37,500 nt of DNA, taken from Symbiodinium natans. Its lineage: Eukaryota; Sar; Dinophyceae; Suessiales; Symbiodiniaceae. The position numbers and the translations under genes were made by a program. Below are positions 1 through 9,000 of this stretch, one piece after another (the stretch's first letter is position 1; every line of letters starts with the position of its first letter). The stretch spans positions 135,001 through 172,500 of the forward strand of contig CAJNDS010002046.1 in assembly GCA_905221605.1 (NCBI GenBank). Reading direction: 5' to 3'. Below the pieces are notes generated by a model. It saw only the letters and a list, made by a program, of their open reading frames with translations. It had not been told where the DNA came from and made no database searches.

Positions 1-636
1 CTAACACTTGACAAAGCGAGCATCTCAACAAGCCTGAGACCGAAGAACCAGCTTCGCGGAAGTCTATAGAAAACAAACGAGGACATCAAATAGAATACGT
101 TGGAAGATGAGAGGGCGTCGTCCCGAACTCACAAGTGATCACGAGCTCACAAAGGCAAGAGAATCCTCTTTCCTTTACGAAAACACGACCAGCACCCTGG
201 CCGGCTGGCGTCACTTTCCTCTTTGTTCTGCGCTCCTGGATGAGCGTCGGACACGGTGTGCATCTGTTTTTTTCTGTTCCCTTTCTCACTCGGCGCTCCT
301 CCTTTGCTCTTTTCCTGTCTGCTCATTCTTCTCGAAAATCGCCGCGCTGCTACTGCACACGTCTTCAACATTCCAAATACCGAATCACACTTTTTGTGTA
401 GTTGGGTGATCCTGTCGGCACCCGTGATGAGGCATAGAAACGGTAGACCCAGGGGTAGAAGCGGAAACGCGTAGTGAGGACGAATGAAGTTTTAAGTGAA
501 GAAATAAGGGAAAGAACGAAACCTGCACACATGCCGGCATCCATATACTCCACGGCTCACCACATATGTGCTGCTCTCCATGCTTTCCTCAAGGCTGCAC
601 CATATGTGAAGAACACAGCACAGGCAACTGCTGAAA
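1..636. other. No supported gene
   Basis: Mixed-composition sequence with only short overlapping open frames on both strands. I see no tRNA fold, no long frame and no clear repeat. A pyrimidine-rich patch lies around 260-330. Confidence 0.5.
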
Positions 637-922
637 ATGCTGCACAACCAATCACCACGAAGACGCCTGGACCGCGACCGCAACGACAACCGCAATGGCG
701 ACGACGCGTGACCACGACCGCGACATTGCCGACACGACAACGCCGACGACGCCGACCGCAACAAGGCAACGACCACCCACAACCACAACTCCAACGATGT
801 CGACACAGCTCAGGGTGACAGCAGCAAAACCAGCGGCGACAGCCGAAACCAACAACGATAACAAAGGAAAAACGGCGCCGAACAAGGCGAGGAGAGAAGG
901 CGGGATGGCAATCCCTGTATAG
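637..922 (+). CDS. Thr/Ala/Asp-rich low-complexity open frame, unidentified
   Basis: The frame opens after a stop near 636 and closes with TAG at 920-922; the first ATG is at 695. The DNA at about 650-850 is an imperfect GAC/ACG/CGA-rich tract, so the predicted peptide is dominated by Thr, Ala, Asp and Pro and then becomes Lys/Arg/Asn-rich. T is rare at third positions, which would fit coding sequence but also follows from the skewed composition of the tract. No domain is recognised. It could be one exon, or simply a decayed trinucleotide-type repeat. Confidence 0.2.
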
Positions 923-979
923 AAAAAGCCCCGTGCATCACCAGGGAAGGCCTCGATGTAACAGACTCAACAGCCTTTC

Positions 980-1018
980 GGCCGAAGAGCTCCGGAACTT
1001 CAGCAGCGCTCTTCGGCC
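980..1018. repeat. Perfect 11-bp inverted repeat (hairpin)
   Basis: The arm GGCCGAAGAGC at 980-990 is exactly complementary to GCTCTTCGGCC at 1008-1018, with a 17-nt loop. The arms are GC-rich, so the hairpin would be stable. There is no T run after it to suggest a Pol III end, and its function is unknown. Confidence 0.85.
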
Positions 1019-1144
1019 CAAGTGGGCGCACGCGAAACATCACGAAACTCGAAACACTTCCACTCAAGACCATGGTTTTCATGGTTTTGATGGCGCTTTG
1101 GCTTGTCTGCTATGTGGATCGCGTTGACGAAAGAACCGCGATTT

Positions 1145-1405
1145 TTTCCTCTTAACATTCCTCCCATTCTCCTTTCGCCTTCTCTCCACCTGTGCTTCCC
1201 ACTTCTTGGTTTAATGAAGCTTTATCTTTCGCTTTATCGCTCTCTCTCGCCCTCCTTTCCTTTCCTTTCCTTGTTTCTGCTCTTCGTTCTCCTCCTTTCT
1301 ACATGCTCCCTTTTCGTGCCCATCCCGTCTCCCTTTCGGCCTCCCTTCCCCTTCGTTTCCACTTCTACATGTCTCTGTGTTCTTTCCTCTTGTTGTGTTC
1401 TTCTT
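1145..1405 (+). repeat. Polypyrimidine tract
   Basis: About 260 bases on the + strand are mostly C and T, with only scattered purines and several CTTTCC/TTCC iterations. It is not a pure microsatellite. Such tracts can form triplex DNA or act as splice-site or promoter-flanking sequence; nothing nearby decides between these. Open frames across it are Leu/Ser/Phe-rich artefacts of the composition. Confidence 0.6.
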
Positions 1406-1880
1406 AGGAACACGTGGAAAGGATGGTCCTCTCATCTTTTGGTAGCCCCTTGGAAGCGCTTTCTGGGGCCGCGGGGGACCTCGTAGGAAGGGGGAATGAC
1501 AGGCAAGCAGAGTCCCTGGCCTTTTGAAACACACGACTGCTGCCAACTGAACCTATTTGAAGCCATAAAGGGGGGGAGAGGGCAACAGACAAGCGCACAC
1601 TTAATGCTCAGCTTAGTTGCTCGACCGGTACTGCCGCCGCCGCTGCCTGGAGCTACTTTGCGTGGTGGAAGTGCAGAGGACCCCAAAACCCCTAAATAGC
1701 TCGTACGTTGTGATCTGGACTGAAACTTCCCCTACACGGCATGGATAACCTGCCTGGGGTACTTTGTGTTCAGTTAAAGGTCGCCAAATTGACTTAGGTT
1801 CATTCGAGCTCCTTGGGCGCTAGGTGAACATTCACCAGGTTGGAAGACAGGGCCCGCAGCGGCAAGCCGCTGAAGGTACA

Positions 1881-1887
1881 TTTTTTT

Positions 1888-1943
<56 letters not shown>
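1881..1943. repeat. T12 followed by (CT)n microsatellite
   Basis: A run of 12 T at 1881-1892 passes directly into an uninterrupted CT dinucleotide array to 1943, about 25 units. Read on the minus strand this is (GA)n followed by A12, the kind of simple tail found at the 3' end of some retroelements. That matters because a minus-strand coding candidate lies about 380 bp upstream on that strand. Confidence 0.95.
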
Positions 1944-1945
<2 letters not shown>

Positions 1946-2117
1946 GCACGCATGGCCCCCCCCCGAAGAGGAGAGCCGCCCCAAGGGGCGCGCGACGTCC
2001 GAGGGTCAGTTTGATAGGGAGGCCCACGGTTTTCGTGGCCTGCCTTACATTCTACAGGAGTGTGGTGCCCCTCTTGATCTTGACCGATATCCCCCCCCTT
2101 CCATGCCCCCAACTATC

Positions 2118-2335
2118 ATGTGAGTTCACATTGCCGAGGTTTCCCACTCTGTATCTCCTGTGTGTCTACTTTGTTTATGGTACTGCCTGGCCGAGGGTCG
2201 TGGTTTTCCTCCTTGTGGACTATGAGTTGGGACTAGGTCATGATGTCAACAGGTCTTACAAACATCACACTTCTGAGGTCCCCCACTCTGTATCCCCCTG
2301 TTGGCCGGCTTTGTTGTGTCTACTCTAATCGCTGC
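2118..2335 (-). repeat. Tandemly duplicated segment with a 15-bp in-frame indel
   Basis: Two related blocks lie about 139 bp apart, around 2122-2170 and 2256-2323. They share TCACA, GAGGT, the 14-mer CCCACTCTGTATC plus following C/T, and GTGTCTACT, with one 15-base length difference. On the minus strand both can be read in one frame giving VDT, then IQSG, Gly/Lys-Pro, and a Cys. The right-hand copy continues to a Cys-x2-Cys-x2-Cys cluster and then a stop. The indel being a multiple of three is consistent with former coding sequence. The blocks lie just downstream of the 2325-2816 frame on the same strand. Confidence 0.5.
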
Positions 2336-2816
2336 TCGCTCCCTCATGTGTTCGTCTTCGTCTTGAATCATGATCGGGTAGTGGGGAGCCGCGGCGTTGT
2401 AGTCCCCCAAGTGTGTCCGGTCGTCCTTCTTCTGGCTCGCTTCTTGGTGAGGTGAACTCCTCAGTGGGGTCTTCTTGTCCCCCTTGCCCTCCAGGACCGG
2501 TGTGGTGGTGTTGTGACGGTGGGTGTGGTGGGTGTTGTGCGTGTTCGGTGGTGTGTGGTTGGTGTGGAGGGGGTTGCCAGGGTAGGGTGTCGGGTGTGGG
2601 TATTTCGTCCGGGGTGGCCCCTCCCGTTTGCGTGTCGATGAGGTAAATGGCTTCCCCCCATCTGCTGGCTAGCCATTCGTCTAGTGCTTGCATGGCCTGT
2701 GTGGCCATTGCTGCCTCTTGCTGGACCAGGAAAGGGACCAGCTGTGCGAGTGTCTGTCGTGCTTGGATGATGTGTTCATCGTGGGTTGGTGGTGGTGGTT
2801 GTTGTGGTCTGTTCAT
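2325..2816 (-). CDS. Pro/Gln-rich protein, unidentified; possible retroelement ORF1-like fragment
   Basis: The ATG is at 2816-2814 and the stop at 2327-2325, giving 163 residues. The first 10 residues contain a PQQPPPP stretch. Residues about 14-60 look helical and well mixed, with a Gln/Ala/Met-rich segment and then a Trp-containing segment (EWLASRWGEAIYL). The remainder is Pro/His-, then Glu/Gly-, then Arg-rich. Across the first 80 codons T is nearly absent from third positions. The open frame continues upstream of the ATG only through a GA microsatellite, so the ATG is the sensible start. No family is recognised. Downstream on the same strand another frame carries a Cys cluster and then a GA/A12 tract, so a degraded retroelement is one reading; a single-exon host gene is another. 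Confidence 0.4.
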   Translation of the reverse strand: MNRPQQPPPPTHDEHIIQARQTLAQLVPFLVQQEAAMATQAMQALDEWLASRWGEAIYLIDTQTGGATPDEIPTPDTLPWQPPPHQPHTTEHAQHPPHPPSQHHHTGPGGQGGQEDPTEEFTSPRSEPEEGRPDTLGGLQRRGSPLPDHDSRRRRTHEGASSD

Positions 2817-2821
2817 GTTGT

Positions 2822-2995
2822 CTTCCACCCCTCCTCTTCTCTCTCTCTCTCTCTCTGTCTGTCTTGTTTTCTTTATGTTTTCGATATTTCTTTCATGATG
2901 CCCTTCTTTCATTCATTCATTCTTTCTGTCTTGCTTTCTTTCGTTCTTTAACGTCTTTCTTCTCTTCTTTCTTCTTCTTCTTCTTCTTCTTCTAC
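2822..2995 (+). repeat. Polypyrimidine tract with (CT)n and (TTC)8
   Basis: This pyrimidine-rich stretch has a CT run around 2838-2857, ATTCATTCATTC at about 2910-2921, and a TTC trinucleotide array of about eight units at 2969-2993. It directly precedes, on the minus strand, the start of the 2325-2816 frame. Confidence 0.85.
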
Positions 2996-3236
2996 GGGAC
3001 CTGGGGAAAGGTTCCCCCCTCCGCGCGCACTGGGCTCGCCCAGCCTCGCGTTCCAGTCCAGGTGACACTCAGCCACAGTCATTGACACACCTTGCCCTGC
3101 TGTTGCATTTTGCTTATGTCTCCTCGTGTGAGACGATCGAGCGTTTGTCATCCTTACTAGTGCACGCGTTGGTCACCCCTTGGCTCGATCTCACAGCCGC
3201 TGGCTTGACTCGGAGGCAACGGATCCCCTAGATTCT

Positions 3237-3342
3237 TCTTGCTCTTTATCTTTGTGTTTTCTCTCTCTCGCTCTCCCTCACTGCTCTCTGCTCTCGCTCT
3301 CTCGCGCTCTCTCGCTCTCGCACTCTCTCGCCATCCTACTCC
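3237..3342 (+). repeat. Polypyrimidine CTCTCG-rich tract
   Basis: A third pyrimidine-rich run made of CTCT and CTCTCG iterations, the densest part being about 3264-3335. Ser/Leu-rich or Arg/Glu-rich frames across it are composition artefacts. Confidence 0.8.
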
Positions 3343-3470
3343 CGATTCTACTAGGCGAGCAGTGGTCCCAACACTCAACACTGGAACGGTTTGCAAGCAT
3401 TGTGTGGTTTGGCTTGTCGAACAATCCTCGGCTCCAAATTCCTATGCAGACCCTGTTTTTTTTAGTGCAT

Positions 3471-3497
3471 AAGCCCAGCTAAACTGTAGCTGGGCTT
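3471..3497. repeat. Perfect 11-bp hairpin, 5-nt loop
   Basis: AAGCCCAGCTA at 3471-3481 pairs perfectly with TAGCTGGGCTT at 3487-3497 around the loop AACTG. A run of eight T lies at about 3456-3463, upstream of the hairpin rather than after it, so it does not resemble a bacterial terminator. It could be a relic of a small inverted-repeat element. Confidence 0.9.
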
Positions 3498-4635
3498 GCC
3501 TGAGCACAGCGACACAAGTGTCTAGACCCCAAGACTGTGAATCGTGAAGCCCCAAATGCCTTGCAGCCAGCTCTCACGCGCTCAGCTCAGGCATCTGCCA
3601 AGGTAGGGAGAAGTTGGGCGTGCTATGCACGCACCACACCTTCAATGTCAGGGTATGTCAGGCTTTGGGGTTCAGGCAGGGGTTGCGCTTTGGGCGAACT
3701 TGCAGCAAACGCTTGCGGATGCCATGTGCACTTCGGTTTGATGGTTCTTTTCTGCGTCAGGTTGTCCTTCAAGTTAAGGTCACGGCAGCTGCAACTTCCG
3801 GGGCGCTGAGACCCTCATACATTGCTGGTTGGGATCATTGAGATCCATGACATGTTGATATGCGTGGCTAAGGCCGCTGGTTGTTGTCAGCCATCTGGGT
3901 GTTGATCGTGAACCCCAATATCGACAATGACTCCTCTCTTATCTTTTACAAAATCCCTCGGGACCAGGTGTGCAGCATTCTTGCGAGCCACACATGCATG
4001 ACCACACCGTCAGAACGCATCACGATGCCCTTGAAACAATGGGGGGCATGGGACCCCACACGACTATTTACACCCATCATGCACTCTCCTGCCTTGACCA
4101 CAGAGTTCAGCGGCACCTGCAGCTTAGTGTCGAGCAAGCCCTCTTGGGGCCATAATGGCAATTTACGACCAGTTTGGCATCGACCTGTGAGAAAAACTCA
4201 CAACTCGAAACTTCTTATCACTTCTCTTCACTTCCCTGCTGTGAGGGCTGAGGCCACCACGCCAAGACTCTCGAGACCTGGCTCTGTGCACAGACCGATT
4301 CGGGCTTAAAGCTCCTCTGTCGGCGGCAGGACCTATCTGGAAAAAAGTTGAGGCGGTTGGAGTTGGAGTTTGGACAGGTTGGAAATTTGTGGCATATTGT
4401 AGGCCATTCTGACAAAAGCAACGGACCTGACAGGAACTACGTTTCTTTTGCTTGGCTCAAGGTTTGGCTTGGGTGCGAGGTTTCTACTTTTCCTCAGTGC
4501 GCTTTGGCTTTTGGTTGGCTTGGCTTGGATCAGGTTTGACTTGGTTTGGCTTGGCTTTCCTAGGCGTGTCTTGGCGCCTATTTGCCAACACTACGGACCT
4601 ACTACGGGCTTGAACCAAATTCATGTGTTTGGAGG
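3498..4635. other. No supported gene
   Basis: Only short overlapping frames. The longest are a + frame at 3881-4309 and a minus frame at 3946-4161; neither shows a domain or reliable splice sites. A TTGGC/GGCTTGG-rich patch of local iterations lies at about 4450-4565. Confidence 0.45.
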
Positions 4636-4639
4636 CAGT

Positions 4640-4965
4640 TTACTCTTCATGGCATGATGATCTTCAAAGCATGCTTGCACGGGTTTAACAAAGGGTCGGG
4701 GGGGCGGGGGCGGGGCATTGAAGCATTTCCTCTTGACGGAAGATACTGTGCACTGCAAGCACTGTTTCGTGTCAAAACTTGTAAGAAAGTGCGAAGAGCT
4801 GACAGCACTGAACCGATTCAACCACACAACCAATTGCACGTGTTTGCTAAAAACGTGCCCCCCCTCCATATGCAAACACAAAGCACGTATGATATGGGTA
4901 GTGAAGCAGTTCCTCTTGCGGCATGATGCTCTTCAACGCAAGCTTGCATGGCTTACGGAATGCGT
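4640..4965 (+). repeat. Two or three degenerate copies of a dispersed repeat
   Basis: The core at about 4648-4692 reads GGCATGATGATCTTCAAAGC then TGCTTGCACGGGTTT. A second copy at about 4905-4955 has GGCATGATGCTCTTCAACGC then AAGCTTGCATGGCTT. A more decayed relative at about 4716-4765 shares the GAAGCA-TTCCTCTTG-CGG lead-in of the second copy. The same core recurs at about 12516-12560 and 12600-12650, so this is an interspersed family rather than a simple tandem. Confidence 0.55.
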
Positions 4966-4974
4966 GCTGTTTGT

Positions 4975-4988
4975 AATTGCATGCAATT
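4975..4988. repeat. 14-bp perfect palindrome
   Basis: AATTGCATGCAATT is its own reverse complement and is followed by a further GCAATTGCAT overlap. It is short enough to be chance. Confidence 0.7.
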
Positions 4989-5159
4989 GCATCCCAGGGC
5001 GCGCGAGATGGCATAAAGTAACGTCAGACATTGGAAGCAGTTTCGAATACTCTCGTGTTGCAGAGAAACAAAGGCTGTAAATAGCATGTCCGTGCCCATG
5101 AATCCATGAACCTAGCTGTACCCTCAAACCTCCCCCACAACAAGCTGCTGAGCTTGATA

Positions 5160-5220
5160 ACATTGATCACCTGTACGGCTTAGGGCTTGGGCTTAGGCTT
5201 GAGGTGAGCGCCTTCATCTT
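5160..5220 (+). repeat. Degenerate telomere-like patch
   Basis: GGCTTAGGG, CTTGGG and CTTAGG follow one another, resembling decayed TTTAGGG units. Read on the minus strand it yields a Lys-Pro-Lys-Pro end to an open frame that runs from about 5515 to 5180. That ending is explained by the repeat and is not good evidence for a gene. Confidence 0.4.
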
Positions 5221-5927
5221 CTTCATCCCCTCCTCCAAGACCTTCGTCCTCCGAGATTCTGGGCAGGACGTTTGTTTCGGGCTTGAGCGGCGCCGCGGGC
5301 TCAAAGGCTTTGGGGGCTTCACGGCTTTGAGGCTGGGGGGGCTTTTGAGGGTTCAGGCCGTTGGCTTGCCACAATCGCCCATCCCAAAGTTTCAGGTCGG
5401 GACCCCTTAAAGCGTAGAGCACTTGTGCCGTGAACCCCCAATAGCCTAGCTTTTGTTGACAGCAGTTGCTTTCAATGACCTCTTGGACGGGAAGACTTCT
5501 AGGCAGGATCGTTGCGCGTCAAGTTTCAGGGTGAGGCGTACAAGAGAGATTTTCTGGACCAGGAGCATGTCAAACCCAGGTGTTGCTGGGAGTCATCGGC
5601 GGCAGGCGCTTCTGGCCTCCTCGTCATCGAATGGCTCCCCAGCCTATGTCTTGATGACTTCAGGGAGTTCATGTCAGGCGGTGGAAAGTTTTGTGGGCAC
5701 CTTTGTTCTAATTTGTTTGGCACGTTTCTTTTTGTTCTCTTGTGGGGGTGCATGGAAACTTGTCGACTGCCCTGTCCTCTCAAAGACCTTCGCCCCCCAC
5801 CTCCTGCCCCTCTACCACCTAGAAACATACCCCCTACACGTTCTCGTACCTGAGATGAATTTGAATGGCAGTCCCGAATCCTCACCGGCTGGTGGTTGTG
5901 TGGGTCATGGTGGTGGCGTGGGTCATG

Positions 5928-6001
5928 GGTCTCATGGCTCAGTTGGTTCGAGCGTGCGGCCAATAACCGTCAGCTTCGCGGTTCGCGCCCGCGCGGGACC
6001 A
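5928..6001 (+). tRNA. tRNA-Ile(AAU)-like gene or recent tRNA pseudogene
   Basis: A full cloverleaf can be drawn. The acceptor arm is GGTCTCA (5928-5934) with CGGGACC (5994-6000), six of seven pairs including one G-U. The D stem GCTC/GAGC encloses AGTTGGTTC. The anticodon stem TGCGG/CCGTC encloses the loop CCAATAA with anticodon AAT. The variable loop is AGCTT, the T stem CGCGG/CCGCG is perfect around TTCGCGC, and the discriminator is A. Box A (TGGCTCAGTTGG) fits consensus fully and box B (GGTTCGCGCCC) fits mostly. Odd points are C instead of T at position 33, C instead of A at 58, and a mismatch at 27-43. These suggest a pseudogene or SINE head rather than a working tRNA. The isotype comes from the anticodon plus overall likeness to eukaryotic tRNA-Ile. 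Confidence 0.6.
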
Positions 6002-6006
6002 TTTTT
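6002..6006 (+). terminator. Pol III T5 terminator
   Basis: Five consecutive T follow the discriminator base of the tRNA-like unit with no spacer, exactly where a Pol III terminator belongs. Confidence 0.6.
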
Positions 6007-9000
6007 CACATGTGGTTCCGTGTGCCCTATACAAGTTCGGCAAAGCATTTTTGCACATGAGAGCTGTGCAACGTTCCACGAGAGAAAACACAACCATTTT
6101 TTGCTCGCCTGTCGGACATGGCCCATGCCCCCCCACGCCCCTTTCCCGTCATGTTCCGACCCTCCTCCGCCTTCCGCAGAACCATTAACCACACAGAAAA
6201 GTTTTGCTGGCGGGTTCCTTTGCAAGGACAGCTTTCTGGGTTTATGGGCCTGTTGACATGACAGATTTGAGTCTGCGCCGGCTGCAAAGCCTCCTAACAC
6301 ACTGGCCTGCGGGTGTATTTCATGACTACCTACCTTATGCTCTACTTGCTCGTGGTCTGGTAGCATTACCCCTTGAAAGTGTCGTAATCCCGTCACAGGA
6401 TCACGTCGCATCTTTTTTCGGTGTCTTAAGGTTTGGGATGATGTGATTCTAACCCTTCCCAAAACACCGGTATTTACAGCGTTTTCGGTCCCTCTATACA
6501 ACATGCTGCGCCAGGCGCCAGGATCTTTGACGGTTCTGGCACAAGATGCACAAGCCTTCTGCCAACATGCCCACACACTTGGCACAGTGAGATGCTTACT
6601 CGGCTCTTCTTCATGTAGCTATACAGCTATGCACAATCTCCAACGCCTCAGTGAAAGTACCGATGTGCCGGACATCCAATCAGTCACTCAGTGGTGTCTT
6701 TGACAGTGATCTCTCATTCAGCAAATTCACGTCTTTCGCTCTTTCAGGCAATGCAAACTGATTGAGCAATCTTCTCCAGATCTCGACCCTGCGCTTAACA
6801 TCTTCATTCCGAACAATCGACCCAGCACTACCATCACTAGATTGGGCTAGCATATAAGCCAGTTGCCGCGCCAAAAAAGCCGGTTGATTGTCACACGTAC
6901 CCCTCCGTTGGTGATTTTTTTACGCATCAATCACAGCATTTGTTGATGTCTCCGCGTCGTCCTTCAACGTCTCGGCAAGTGGCTTGTTCAGTCCTACATA
7001 CCGCTTCAGTTGCCACGCCATCTTGCCATTTCTCTAGCGTTCCACGATGCATGGGGGGAAAGCAGTTTGATCACTTCGCGTTCGGTCATTCCAAATTCCA
7101 TTCTCTCTTGCTCCTCTGGATTTCCAGAGCCGAAGCTCCGCTACCATGCAAAAGTCAACCAGTCAGTATTCAGTACCGATAAACCTACAGTACCAGTTGC
7201 AAAAAAAACAATCAACACTCCACGTGCAGTCAATGCTCAATCTCTTTCGGCAGCTCTGTGCATTCGTACTTTGGTCCAGGCTGTCAACATTATTCGCAGT
7301 TGACATGCTTAACATTGGGCTCAATCAAGGAGGTCTCATTCAACATGCAGACGGGGACAAAAAGAAAAGTATCAAAACACAAGGTGCCGAACAAAAATTG
7401 GCTCTCCGTTTCAGGCTTTGTAGGGGGAGCTGGGGGGGGGGTTGTGCAACTCAAGGTGCCTGTAAGGTTTAGGATTCTGCTCCTCGGGACAAGCATAACC
7501 ATCCGAACATTGAAGACCGTTCGTTGAAGTTAACCCAAAAAAACCAGCCCAGCCCTCAAGGGGCGCAGCTACCAAGACTCCGAACCACAAGCCTGAAACA
7601 CTGAAAACGAAGCCATCGGGCACATCTTTGTTAGGGTTACGGTGTCGGGCTTCAGTACTGTCAGTGATTCTCAAGCGTTGGAGGTCTGTGCCCCAGCCAA
7701 GCCCTAGCAATGTTGTTGTGCGTACGAATTTTGAAGAATCAGCGCCCCTCGCCTGTGGCGATCCGGCGGCAGGCCCCCGACGCTTCTTGCCTGAGCTGTT
7801 GGCTTCGAGAAGGCTCCTCGCACAGGCTCATCCCTCTCACCCTCGAAAAGGCTGGGAAGTTGTATCGTTTTTGTGCTCATGTATATCATTGTGTCGGAGC
7901 TTCGTCAACTGGCTGTGAAAGGGGTCCTCGTGTTTCTGCACAGTACATGAAAGCCCAACAAGACTTCAGAAGGGTGTAGGCACCTGTACGACCAGAAATA
8001 GCAATGCCGCAATGCCCTCCCGCTGACATACAATTCGAAACTTCGATCGAAAGACCTGGATCGAACCAGCAACGCTCAAAGAGCGCTTTTTTCGACCGCG
8101 CGTCTTGGATTCACCGTCTTTTTCGGATTCACCGACGCTTTACAGCAAACACAGCGCGGATTTGCTGCACTTCGGAGCGTGTCTCGCTTGCAGGGGTTCC
8201 CGTGAAGCCCTTTCAAAAGATTAGCTACTGAGCCCCTCTTCGTTGTACTCGTATCTTGACCCAGTTGCCACAAGCGGTCAATCGACAATCTTATGTGGCC
8301 CGGGGTTGCCACGCGCAGGACGCCGCAGGCAGTCCCCCTCGCAAGGAAAATGCCTGAACTTTAGAAACGGTCCAATCATGCCCAAAAACTTCAGCATAAA
8401 CCCTGAAAGCGCAAAGCACCTCCTTCAACAAAACCACGCTAGGTGCTAGCAAGGTCCTCGCAAAGTGATAGAACATGTTGAACATGTTGAGGCTCTGCTA
8501 CAACACAACATATCACTTCCTACCACGGCTGCCAGGGCTGCTACCTGCATGTTTCATTTTCTGACTTTATGCAGAAACACCTGCACTTCCAAGACAAGGG
8601 GTGCCTGCGGGCCTTTTGTCGGTTTGAAGCTTGTGATAGCTTGTGTACTTATTGTGCACGGGGTTCCCACACCCACCGCAGAGCTCCTCACAATGTGAGT
8701 TTCAAGACTCGATGCTGTTAAATTGCGATGCGAGTGGCCTTCGAATCCTTGACTTCTCTGTCATGGTGCTTTGGCCTGAGTAGGGAGTGCCTTGGTCTGG
8801 TTTCTCAAGGTCTTGAAGCAACACTTACGCGACGAGGCGACATATGAGTCTTCTGCAGATTTGTATGAATTTGTCTGTACATCAATTGCATTTCTGCAAA
8901 TATCGTCACCGGTGCAGATTGCAAGAAAACTGCAAGAAGATTGCCAGAGATTCTTTGCTCTTTAAAAAACTCCGGCCCCGGAGCTGTCAGCTCTGAAGGG

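Noticed and set aside
4452-4465. TTGGCTCAAG, matching the end of the dinoflagellate spliced leader
   Set aside because: Only 10 bases match and they lie in a TTGGC-rich patch, so it is probably chance and cannot be used to assign the organism.
5180-5515. Minus-strand frame with GYWGFTA and an acidic tail, suggestive of the C-terminus of a Nudix CoA pyrophosphatase
   Set aside because: No Nudix box or supporting exon was found upstream, and the Lys-Pro tail is made by telomere-like repeat DNA.
5453-6585. 267-codon + frame and 217-codon minus frame
   Set aside because: Both run through the tRNA-like unit, show no domain, and sit in a locally stop-poor GC-rich patch.
8030-8075. Minus-strand box B-like GGTTCGATCC
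   Set aside because: No cloverleaf can be built and no box A lies at a suitable distance; the patch is explained by the TTCGATCGAA palindrome.
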